Positions 1-5,918 of a stretch of 11,123 bases of DNA are shown here, piece by piece. The notes beneath the pieces were generated by a model. It saw only the letters and a program-made list of their open reading frames with translations, was not told the DNA's origin and made no database searches. Within the stretch, counting starts at the first letter, position 1; the number at the start of each line of letters is the position of its first letter. Made by a program: the position numbers and the translations under genes. The stretch is from JAKSUT01 sp045616505 (GTDB lineage: Bacteria > Cyanobacteriota > Vampirovibrionia > Gastranaerophilales > Gastranaerophilaceae). Location: contig JAZLGV010000054.1 in assembly GCA_045616505.1 (NCBI GenBank), positions 1 through 11,123 on the forward strand, written 5' to 3'.

Positions 1-225
1 ATAGTATTTTTCTTTATCTTTTTGTATTTCATATCCTGCTACTTTTAAGGTGTTGAAGTATTTTAAAATAACTTCTTTGTTGTTTATTTTTGATTCAGGA
101 TAAATTTTTCTAAAGTAATTTAGAATATCATTTGTGCTTAATTTGTTATTGAGAAGTAGTAAGAGTGTTTCAATAACTCTTACACTTGTTTCGCAATATT
201 TAGATGTTGTTTGTGTGTTAATCAT
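1..225 (-). CDS. Partial WYL-type transcriptional regulator, N-terminal HTH part only
   Basis: The first 75 codons of a gene that continues past the left edge. It starts at an ATG on the minus strand at 225, inside the end of the preceding regulator gene (8-nt overlap, ATGATTAA), so it is probably translationally coupled to it. The visible peptide (MINTQTTSKYCETSVRVIET at its start) is helical and basic. It has the same layout as the N-terminal DNA-binding part of its neighbour: a first helix with an RVIETLLLL core, a second helix around STNDILNYFRK, then a segment ending in LKVAGYEIQKDKEKYY that looks like the HTH wing of WYL regulators. Assignment to the family is inferred from this resemblance and the tandem position; the WYL domain itself lies outside the window. 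Confidence 0.6.
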   Translation of the reverse strand, partial: MINTQTTSKYCETSVRVIETLLLLLNNKLSTNDILNYFRKIYPESKINNKEVILKYFNTLKVAGYEIQKDKEKYY

Positions 226-1144
226 AGGCTTTTAATGTTTGTTCAATTTCTTTTCTGATTTTTTCTTTGAAGTTTTCTGGTGATAAAATTTTGCATTTAT
301 CTTTGAAACTCATAATTCTTTGAATTGTTTCAAATTCGTTTTTAGATTGGATTTTTATGATTAGTTTGTCATTGTCTGAACTTATAATGGTTTCGTTTTG
401 TTTTGGATAATAGTCAAAGTCTTTTAATTCGCAAACTATCGTTTGTTCTTCAATTTCTTTGCAATAAACATTGATTTTTATTTCATTTACAGACAAAATT
501 CTTGAAATCGGAAGTTTGGCATATTCATTGTATTCTAATATGTAGCCACAAAAGTATAGTTTGTTTTCTTTGACCATTAGTTTGTCAGCGATTATTTCTA
601 AGAATTTTTTGTTTGATTTTGGTGAATTGTATAATACTTTTAGTTTGTTTTTATTTCTGCAATGAAAATTAAGTTCTTTGTATAAATTAATATCGTGTTT
701 GTTGATTATTAGTAGTTTGTTTATATAGTTTTTAGTCTTTTCTGAATTTGTATTTTGGCTTATTTTTAATAAAAATTCTTCAATTTTTATTAGTTCTGAA
801 AGCTCAATTTTGTCAGAAATTGAACTTATTAAACCTTTTAGGGCTTTAAATTCTGAGTCTGAAATCTTTAATTCAAATGGTGAATTTATTATTGAGTATT
901 GATTTCCGTTTTTCTTGTGTGCTTTAGGAATTTCGCAATTAACTTTTCTAAGTGAATTTAGGTAAAGCCTTAATGTGTCAATTGAAAATTTTTCTCTTAT
1001 ATATTGGTTGTTGTATAAAATTTCATTCAGTTCGTCTGCTGATTTTGCACCTTCTAGTAAGGAATGAAGGATAACAAGAGTTCTGTACCCTGTTAATGAA
1101 ATAAGATTGCAGGTTACTTTATTGGTTTCTAAAAATTCTTGCAT
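218..1144 (-). CDS. WYL-domain transcriptional regulator (HTH + WYL + C-terminal extension)
   Basis: A 308-residue cytoplasmic DNA-binding protein. Residues about 15-90 form a helical N-terminal part with a winged-helix pattern (TGYRTLVILHSLL, then DTLRLYLNSLRKVNCEI, then NGNQYSI as the wing). Residues about 160-225 fit a WYL domain: a basic strand (KLKVLYNS), then ADKLMVKENKLYFCGY at the place of the family's W-Y-L signature, then LPISRILSV matching the usual 'f.l.RI' strand. Residues about 255-305 fit the C-terminal WCX extension, including KILSPENFKEKIRKEI. The WYL signature is degenerate (LYFCGY), so ligand binding may differ from the canonical family. These proteins generally sense nucleic acids or nucleotides and act as repressors or activators, often beside defence or stress genes; the target here is unknown. 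It is divergent from spmA and overlaps a second similar regulator. No clear Shine-Dalgarno precedes the ATG. Confidence 0.75.
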   Translation of the reverse strand: MQEFLETNKVTCNLISLTGYRTLVILHSLLEGAKSADELNEILYNNQYIREKFSIDTLRLYLNSLRKVNCEIPKAHKKNGNQYSIINSPFELKISDSEFKALKGLISSISDKIELSELIKIEEFLLKISQNTNSEKTKNYINKLLIINKHDINLYKELNFHCRNKNKLKVLYNSPKSNKKFLEIIADKLMVKENKLYFCGYILEYNEYAKLPISRILSVNEIKINVYCKEIEEQTIVCELKDFDYYPKQNETIISSDNDKLIIKIQSKNEFETIQRIMSFKDKCKILSPENFKEKIRKEIEQTLKAYD

Positions 1145-1160
1145 ACACTTAATATCCCTT

Positions 1161-1190
1161 TTGAAGTTATATTATCACAAAATTTATAAA
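1161..1190 (+). promoter_or_regulatory. Candidate sigma-70 promoter for spmAB
   Basis: TTGAAG at 1161-1166 (4 of 6 to TTGACA), 18 bp spacing, TATAAA at 1185-1190 (5 of 6 to TATAAT). Transcription would begin near 1197, giving a leader of about 36 nt before the spmA ATG at 1233. It overlaps the candidate promoter on the other strand. Confidence 0.35.
1171..1179 (-). promoter_or_regulatory. Candidate extended -10 promoter for the WYL regulator
   Basis: On the minus strand TGTGATAAT (1179 to 1171) reads as an extended -10: a TG element one base before GATAAT. A start near 1165 would leave about 20 nt before the ATG at 1144. No good -35 is seen, as is common for extended -10 promoters. It lies between the -35 and -10 of the candidate spmA promoter, so the two would compete. 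Confidence 0.3.
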
Positions 1191-1232
1191 TACTTGTATT
1201 TTATCTTCTTTAATGTTTATATTTTAAGTGTT

Positions 1233-2048
1233 ATGAATTATATATTTTATTTTATAATAATTTTTTCGATAATATTTGCGGCTACTCATAATACATTGAA
1301 TGATGTTGTGAATGCAATATTGGAAGGCTCAAGAAGATCTGTTGATTTAGTTATTGCATTAACAGGAATAATGGCTTTTTGGCTTGGAGTTATGAAAGTC
1401 GCTGAAAAATCTGGTGTTGTTAAATTTATTGCAAAATTATTAAAACCAATTACAAGAAAGTTGTTTCCTGATGTTCCACCTGAAGATGAAGCTATTGGTG
1501 ATATTGCAATGAATTTTACTGCTAATGCTTTAGGGCTTACAAATGCTGCGACTCCGATGGGATTAAAAGCTATGCAAGGTTTGCAAAAATTGAACAAAGA
1601 TAAAGATGTTGCGTCAGATGCGATGTGCGTATTTTTGGGTATGAATACCGCAAGTTTTCAACTTGTTCCTATTTCTGTGATTGCAATTTTAGTTGGTTGT
1701 GGTTATCAAAATCCTACTGAAATTATTTTACCAACAATGATAGTTACAGGCTTTACTTTTGTTGCGGCTATTTCTTTGGCACTTTTATTTAAAAAAATGC
1801 AACCTTCTTTGAATATTGTTGTTGAAGAAAAAACAGATAATAAAGATAAAAATTGGTTTAAAAACTTTAAATTTACAAATTTAGTTGAAAAAATTAATAT
1901 TGTTGAAAATTTAAAAATATTTAAATTAAAATTTAGAGAATTTGTTATTAATGTAAGAAATTTTGTATTAGATTTCTTATTCGTTAAAACTCCATACACA
2001 ACTCCTGATGATAATAATAAATCAGACAAAGAAGGAGGTAACGAATAA
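1233..2048 (+). CDS. spmA: SpmA-like membrane protein (nucleoside-recognition/Gate domain) with C-terminal extension
   Basis: A 271-residue integral membrane protein of the spore maturation protein A family (Gate / nucleoside-recognition domain). Family signatures are clear: THNTLNDVVNAILEGSR (about 18-34), TGIMAFWLGVMKVAEKSG (44-61), KPITRKLFPDVPPEDEAIGDI (71-91), ANALGLTNAATPMGLKAM (97-114) and FLGMNTASFQLVP (134-146). The ATG at 1233 is chosen because the family N-terminus begins here with a membrane segment; the frame is open upstream to 1107 but that would run into the divergent regulator gene. B. subtilis SpmA is about 196 residues; here residues about 198-271 are a charged extension (amphipathic Lys/Phe-rich stretch 208-252, then an acidic tail). 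In Bacillus, spmA and spmB are needed for spore core dehydration; in other bacteria the role is unknown, and transport or protein export has been suggested. The stop overlaps the spmB start by one base. Confidence 0.88.
   Translation: MNYIFYFIIIFSIIFAATHNTLNDVVNAILEGSRRSVDLVIALTGIMAFWLGVMKVAEKSGVVKFIAKLLKPITRKLFPDVPPEDEAIGDIAMNFTANALGLTNAATPMGLKAMQGLQKLNKDKDVASDAMCVFLGMNTASFQLVPISVIAILVGCGYQNPTEIILPTMIVTGFTFVAAISLALLFKKMQPSLNIVVEEKTDNKDKNWFKNFKFTNLVEKINIVENLKIFKLKFREFVINVRNFVLDFLFVKTPYTTPDDNNKSDKEGGNE
2032..2038 (+). promoter_or_regulatory. Strong Shine-Dalgarno of spmB
   Basis: AAGGAGG inside the last codons of spmA, 9 nt before the spmB ATG at 2048. It is the best Shine-Dalgarno in the window and fixes the spmB start, consistent with tight co-translation of the pair. 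Several other genes here have none. Confidence 0.8.
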
Positions 2049-2581
2049 TGCTTGCAATGTTACTAAAATATGTTTCAATCGGAATTTTGCCTCTGTTGAT
2101 TTTTATTATAATGACTGTAGCAATAATAAAAAAAGTTCCTGTTTATGAGGCTTTTACAGAAGGTGCTAAAGATGGGTTAAAAGTTTCTGTAAATATTTTT
2201 CCATATTTGATAGCAATTATTGTTTCTATTACAATGCTAAGAGCATCAGGTGCATTGGAAGCTTTTGGTTTGTTCTTAAAACCATTATTGGATTGTTTTA
2301 AATTGCCAACAGATATAATTCCTGTGATTTTTGTAAGACCTTTGTCTGGTTCTGCTGCTTTAGGTTTATTTGCTGAAATTGCAAAAAATGATGTTTCTTC
2401 TTATGCTACAAAACTTGCTGCGATTATGGTTGGAAGTTCAGAAACTACTTTTTATGTGTTAGCAGTTTATTTCGGTTCTGTTGGAATTTCAAAATATAGA
2501 TATGCATTATGGGTTGGTATTTTGGCTGATATTATCGCTGCTATTATGTCAATTATTGTTTGTGCAATTTTCTTTTTATAA
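2048..2581 (+). CDS. spmB: SpmB-like membrane protein (nucleoside-recognition/Gate domain)
   Basis: A 177-residue integral membrane protein, close to the usual SpmB length (178 in B. subtilis). Recognised by VYEAFTEGAKDGLKV (32-46), the RPLSGSAALG motif (97-106) and GSSETTFYVLAVYFG followed by SVGI (129-147). There is an N-terminal membrane helix (about 8-27), a second around 52-64, and a C-terminal hydrophobic segment (about 154-177). Both spm proteins carry the Gate domain and probably assemble as one complex in the inner membrane. The TAATG overlap with spmA indicates an operon. No terminator is seen after the stop codon, only AT-rich sequence with TTTGTAA repeats. Confidence 0.92.
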   Translation: MLAMLLKYVSIGILPLLIFIIMTVAIIKKVPVYEAFTEGAKDGLKVSVNIFPYLIAIIVSITMLRASGALEAFGLFLKPLLDCFKLPTDIIPVIFVRPLSGSAALGLFAEIAKNDVSSYATKLAAIMVGSSETTFYVLAVYFGSVGISKYRYALWVGILADIIAAIMSIIVCAIFFL

Positions 2582-2619
2582 TTTGTAAAAATTTTGTAAT
2601 AATCTTATGTTATTTGTAA
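2582..2619 (+). repeat. Three TTTGTAA direct repeats upstream of the kinase-like gene
   Basis: TTTGTAA occurs at 2582-2588, 2593-2599 and 2613-2619 within the 68-bp gap after spmB. A fourth copy lies in the next intergenic gap at 4820-4826, before the second protease gene. They may be part of promoters or protein-binding sites, but the sequence is so AT-rich that chance is plausible. Confidence 0.3.
2583..2611 (+). promoter_or_regulatory. Candidate promoter of the kinase-like/protease block
   Basis: TTGTAA at 2583-2588 (4 of 6 to TTGACA), 17 bp, TATGTT at 2606-2611 (4 of 6 to TATAAT). An alternative pair is TTGTAA at 2594-2599 with TAAATT at 2617-2622, also 17 bp apart. Either would give a 20-32 nt leader for the gene starting at 2650. 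Weak matches; read-through from spmB is equally possible. Confidence 0.25.
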
Positions 2620-2649
2620 ATTTCGAATTTTCATTGCATTAAGTAATTT

Positions 2650-3897
2650 ATGCGCATAGAATCAAATGTTTATAATAAAAACTATAATAATGTTCAAAGT
2701 CCTTCTTTTAATGGGCTTACAAGAGCATTGTCAAAATCTTTGTATGTAGATAAATCTCATATTGATAATTTGGTTTATGCTTATCCAAAGGCAAATGGTT
2801 TTGTAGGTAGTATTCCAAAAGATATTATTCAGGTTCTTAAATCAAATTCTAATAATATTGGCACTTCTGTTTCTGAAATTAAGTCAGCATTTGCAGATAC
2901 TTCTAAATTTTTACAAAAAGTTGCTTATGAAAAACAATATAATTCAAGAAAAGAGTGTTTAAAAAGTAAATGTATGGATGCTTTTTTGGTGAATCTTGCT
3001 CAAAGACGTGACGATAATGTTATGGCTGTTTGTAAAAATGCATATTTTGCCGGAAAATTGAATTCTACTTCTTTAAATGAAGAATTAAAAGTTGTAAGTG
3101 ATAATTTAACAAATGTTTTTAGAAAAAATAATCTTATTCCAAAAGATGGTGCGGCATCACTTTCTTATTTAGATTCGGGTTCTTATGGTGATGTTTTTAA
3201 GTTGAGTTTGTTAGATAAAGATAAAAATAAATTATTCCATGATAAAGTGTTGAAAGTTTATAAAACAAAAGAAGATACATCAAATCTTTTATCTTTTGCG
3301 ATAGACGGATTACATGAATATATTGATGGATTTTCCGAAGCTGATTTTATTAAAAAAATGAATGATTTAAGTAATCAACTTGGTCAAAGTTACGATGAAA
3401 AATTTTTCTCAGATTATTATAAATTTGTAAAAAATTGTACTAAGAAAGATTTTCCTTTTATGCGTGATTTGGGATTTACTTATAATTTTCATGGTGTAGC
3501 TCCAGAAGGAAATGCTGCTTTATATTTGAAAAAATCAATAGGTCATTCTATTGCAAATACGGATTTAATAGAGGCTCATTGCTTTGATATCAAGAATGAT
3601 TATGCGATTTTAGAAATGTCTGATGATAGTCTAAAAACTACTAAAAAAGTTAATTTTAAACCTTTGGGCGTTTATTGTTCAGATAACCATGTTTTTAATT
3701 ATACAAATGGAAAATTGATTGATTATGGTGGCTTTAATATTGATAATAGACGACTTGTAAAAGATAAAATTGCAAGAAGAGCTACAAAAAAACAAGTCAA
3801 TAAACCTCAAAAAAAAGTTTTTGATTTTTCAAAAGAAATTGTTTCTCAAAAAAATTATAAAGAATCATTTTCTTTTAGTGATTGGAGTTCAATGTAG
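2650..3897 (+). CDS. Putative protein-kinase-like protein, lineage-specific, N-terminal Ser-Phe motif
   Basis: A 415-residue protein of no family I recognise by name. Residues 17-22 (SPSFNG) carry a short motif shared with the next two genes. Residues about 30-165 are mostly helical. The second half shows kinase-fold landmarks in correct order: a glycine-rich loop G177-S-Y-G180-D-V182; a strand with K202 in VLKVYK, like the beta-3 lysine; a helix containing E286 (PEGNAALYLKK) that could supply the alpha-C glutamate; a hinge-like strand AILEMSDD (319-326); a catalytic loop D345-N-H347-V-F-N350 with the DxHxxN spacing of aminoglycoside-phosphotransferase and UbiB-type kinases; and D358-Y-G360 in the place of DFG. 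Only 55 residues follow, so the C-lobe would be minimal; the tail is basic, then ends Ser/Phe-rich. No signal peptide or membrane segment is visible. The stop codon abuts the next start codon, so the genes are probably cotranscribed. The kinase assignment is inference from motifs; activity is unproven. Confidence 0.5.
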   Translation: MRIESNVYNKNYNNVQSPSFNGLTRALSKSLYVDKSHIDNLVYAYPKANGFVGSIPKDIIQVLKSNSNNIGTSVSEIKSAFADTSKFLQKVAYEKQYNSRKECLKSKCMDAFLVNLAQRRDDNVMAVCKNAYFAGKLNSTSLNEELKVVSDNLTNVFRKNNLIPKDGAASLSYLDSGSYGDVFKLSLLDKDKNKLFHDKVLKVYKTKEDTSNLLSFAIDGLHEYIDGFSEADFIKKMNDLSNQLGQSYDEKFFSDYYKFVKNCTKKDFPFMRDLGFTYNFHGVAPEGNAALYLKKSIGHSIANTDLIEAHCFDIKNDYAILEMSDDSLKTTKKVNFKPLGVYCSDNHVFNYTNGKLIDYGGFNIDNRRLVKDKIARRATKKQVNKPQKKVFDFSKEIVSQKNYKESFSFSDWSSM

Positions 3898-4815
3898 ATG
3901 AATGTTCAAGGTATAAATGTTAATAATGTGTCATTTACAAGTAGTTCGTTAGCTGCAAAAGCTGCTAGACGTTCAAATTTGATTGCAAAAAATTCTGCTT
4001 ATCACAATTTTGATACTTCATTATCTTCTAAACAAATTTTAAATACTGTTGAAACTTTTTCTCAAAAAATTAATAAGTTAATGTTGAGAAACGGAATGAA
4101 TGTCCAAACAGTTCAAGAAGCTGTAAATAATTCTGTTCCTGAATTTTTAAAAAACAAAATTTTTGTAAAAACATTTGAAAATTGCAAAAATGATTTGATG
4201 CGTCAAGGTGTTTCTGAAAAAGATGTAGAGCATAAATTAAATATTATTGCAGGAATGGAACAACGTGGAAATATTTATTTGAATTTTGAAAAAATGCAAG
4301 ATTTTGATTTTGATCCGATATTTTTTAAACGAACTGCAACTCACGAATTGAAACATGCTTTAACAGAACTAGGTCATAATACTTCTGTTTATATGAATTC
4401 AAGAAAATTTTCTGATGTTGCAAATTCAAATTTTTTCAATGAATTTGAAAAAGATTTTTATAAATATTTTTATAAAAGTGAACCTGTAAATTGTACTGAT
4501 AAAGACTTGTATTCAATTATGAATGTTAATTCAGAAGAAGAACTTTTTAAGGTTTTCCAAGGTCATTTACACAAAACCGCTAATGTTTTATCTGAAAAAA
4601 ATCATTTAAATAAAAATATGTTAAAAACAAAGCATTTTTATGAATATATGAAACTTAGAGCAAATGATGAAAAAGAAGCATATTTGACTAATAAAGTTTT
4701 AAAAGAAAATTTCCCTTATCCGCCTGAACATATTGATTCAGAGCTTGTTCCAATGTTTTATTCAAAAATGGCTAAGTTTTTCGCTGCAAAAGCTAAAAAA
4801 TGCGAAATAATGTAA
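3898..4815 (+). CDS. Putative zinc metallopeptidase with HELKH motif, paralogue of the next gene
   Basis: A 305-residue protein with H149-E-L-K-H153, an HExxH zinc-binding motif set in a helix (RTATHELKHALTELGH), and a later helix with D257-E-K-E-A-Y262, where E258 or E260 could be the third zinc ligand as in gluzincin-type peptidases; the E-x-E-A pattern recalls ImmA/IrrE and M48 proteins. The N-terminus has the Ser-Phe motif NVSFTS (10-15) and a basic segment. Residues about 45-110 are helical and align with the next gene (ILNTVETFSQKINKL against ILDTISTFSEKFEKI). The C-terminus ELVPMFYSKMAKFFAAKAK also has a counterpart there. No signal peptide is seen, so it is either cytoplasmic or exported by a non-Sec route. 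The ATG follows the preceding stop directly, with GGAG at 3884-3887 ten bases upstream, implying coupling to the kinase-like gene. Substrate unknown. Confidence 0.6.
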   Translation: MNVQGINVNNVSFTSSSLAAKAARRSNLIAKNSAYHNFDTSLSSKQILNTVETFSQKINKLMLRNGMNVQTVQEAVNNSVPEFLKNKIFVKTFENCKNDLMRQGVSEKDVEHKLNIIAGMEQRGNIYLNFEKMQDFDFDPIFFKRTATHELKHALTELGHNTSVYMNSRKFSDVANSNFFNEFEKDFYKYFYKSEPVNCTDKDLYSIMNVNSEEELFKVFQGHLHKTANVLSEKNHLNKNMLKTKHFYEYMKLRANDEKEAYLTNKVLKENFPYPPEHIDSELVPMFYSKMAKFFAAKAKKCEIM

Positions 4816-4855
4816 TTTTTTTGTAACAAATACTCAAGTTTAAGCAATTTTACAG

Positions 4856-4874
4856 ATTGATTGTTTTAATCGAT
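4856..4874 (+). other. Possible small hairpin abutting a start codon
   Basis: ATTGATT (4856-4862) can pair with AATCGAT (4868-4874), seven pairs with one G-U, around a GTTTT loop. It ends two bases before the ATG at 4877, and no Shine-Dalgarno is present, so it could mask initiation. The stem is AT-rich and weak. Confidence 0.2.
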
Positions 4875-4876
4875 GT

Positions 4877-5917
4877 ATGAAAGTTTTAGGTGTTCAAAAT
4901 CAAATTTCATTAAATCAGTTTAAATCCCATAATGTTAAACAAAATGTTTTGGTTTCTGATTTTTCTAAAAATAATAATTCTGTTAAATCAGGTGTTTTGA
5001 GCCCTAATTATTTTTCTCCATCTTTTGGTGCTTCTCCAGCATCATTAGAAATTGCAACAAAAAAGATGTATAACGCCATGGGTTGTAATTATCTGATGCA
5101 AAATCAAGTATGGAGTAAGTCAAAAATTTTAGATACCATTTCAACTTTTTCAGAAAAATTTGAAAAGATTATAGATAAATCTTTAGCTAGTCCTGAATCT
5201 GCTCAAAAAACTTTAAATTCAATGCTTTCTGAAGCCGAGTCAAAAAAGATTGTTGTGAAATCTATGAAAGATTTGGCAAAAGATTTAAAAGCGGAAGGTA
5301 TTGATAAAAGAACAATAGAATGCCTTTCTGATTCGGAAGCTTTTACGATGAATTTTGCTGACAAGAGCGTTATTTATGCTGATTTTGCTAATGCAAATAA
5401 ATCTGAGCGTAATAAAGTTGCTTTGCAAAACGGTTTGTGTCACGAATTAAAACACGCATTTACAAGTAATTTTACTAATGTTCATAATACTGATTCTTTT
5501 AATTTGAAAAAAGCCAATGCAGTTAGTGATGATGTTGTTATTTCAAATATGTTTTCTGAGATAGAAAATGCGTTTTCGCTTGAAGTTTCTGAACAAAATG
5601 CTAGTCCAGTTTTTCAAAATGTATTGATAAATTTAGATATGGATTCTAAAGAAGAATTTATTGATGAACTTAAATTAGTTACAAAAGAAGTTTTAAAAGA
5701 TTATAAAGCTATGGGACAAATAAATTATTCTACTCCTGAAGCTAAAAAAGCTATTTTTACTGCGTTTAAACACGCAGCTGAAGATGAAAAAGAAGCATAT
5801 CAATTTAACAATATGTATAGAAGATTTGCAAAAAATCCTGAAAAACCTACTGTTTGGGAACTTGCTCCTGTTTTATATGAAGAAATCGCAAATTTCTTTG
5901 GTTCTTTAGCAAAGTAG
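4877..5917 (+). CDS. Putative zinc metallopeptidase with HELKH motif, second paralogue
   Basis: A 346-residue protein with the same architecture as the gene before it: H189-E-L-K-H193 in a helix (LCHELKHAFTSNF), then D303-E-K-E-A-Y308, 114 residues from the first histidine to the aspartate against 108 in the paralogue. The upstream helical region aligns as well (KIVVKSMKDLAKDLKAEGI against KIFVKTFENCKNDLMRQGV), and the C-terminus WELAPVLYEEIANFFGSLAK matches. The N-terminal part before the shared region is longer, about 75 residues of low complexity rich in Asn, Ser and Lys, carrying the motif FSPSFGAS at 46-53. The two genes are clearly a tandem duplication that has diverged strongly. There is no signal peptide and no Shine-Dalgarno; a small hairpin and a 61-bp AT-rich gap lie before the start. 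Proteolytic activity is inferred only from the retained metal-site residues. Confidence 0.6.
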   Translation: MKVLGVQNQISLNQFKSHNVKQNVLVSDFSKNNNSVKSGVLSPNYFSPSFGASPASLEIATKKMYNAMGCNYLMQNQVWSKSKILDTISTFSEKFEKIIDKSLASPESAQKTLNSMLSEAESKKIVVKSMKDLAKDLKAEGIDKRTIECLSDSEAFTMNFADKSVIYADFANANKSERNKVALQNGLCHELKHAFTSNFTNVHNTDSFNLKKANAVSDDVVISNMFSEIENAFSLEVSEQNASPVFQNVLINLDMDSKEEFIDELKLVTKEVLKDYKAMGQINYSTPEAKKAIFTAFKHAAEDEKEAYQFNNMYRRFAKNPEKPTVWELAPVLYEEIANFFGSLAK

Positions 5918-5918
5918 T

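Larger units (their letters stand above)
1145..1231. repeat. 8-bp perfect inverted repeat flanking the divergent promoter region
   Basis: ACACTTAA at 1145-1152 and its exact reverse complement TTAAGTGT at 1224-1231 sit immediately before the WYL regulator start (minus, 1144) and one base before the spmA start (plus, 1233). They could be paired binding sites for a regulator, or a shared translation-initiation context. In AT-rich DNA an 8-bp pair within 88 bp can arise by chance; the symmetrical placement is what makes it notable. Confidence 0.35.

Noticed and set aside
1107..1232. Upstream extension of the spmA reading frame
   Set aside because: It would overlap the divergent regulator gene and its promoter, and the added residues are Ile/Tyr/Leu-rich translation of AT-rich DNA without family similarity. 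The family N-terminus begins at 1233.
1286..2029. Two minus-strand open frames of about 105 codons inside spmA
   Set aside because: They lie antisense to a well-recognised family and have no start signals or recognisable motifs.
4801..4850. Possible terminator after the first protease gene (T-run at 4816-4822)
   Set aside because: The T-run is not preceded by a stable hairpin; TTTGTAACAAA has only a one-base centre and cannot form a stem-loop.
5893..5915. CTTTG...CAAAG pairing near the end of the second protease gene as a terminator
   Set aside because: Five mostly A-T pairs around a nine-base loop inside coding sequence, with no following U-run.
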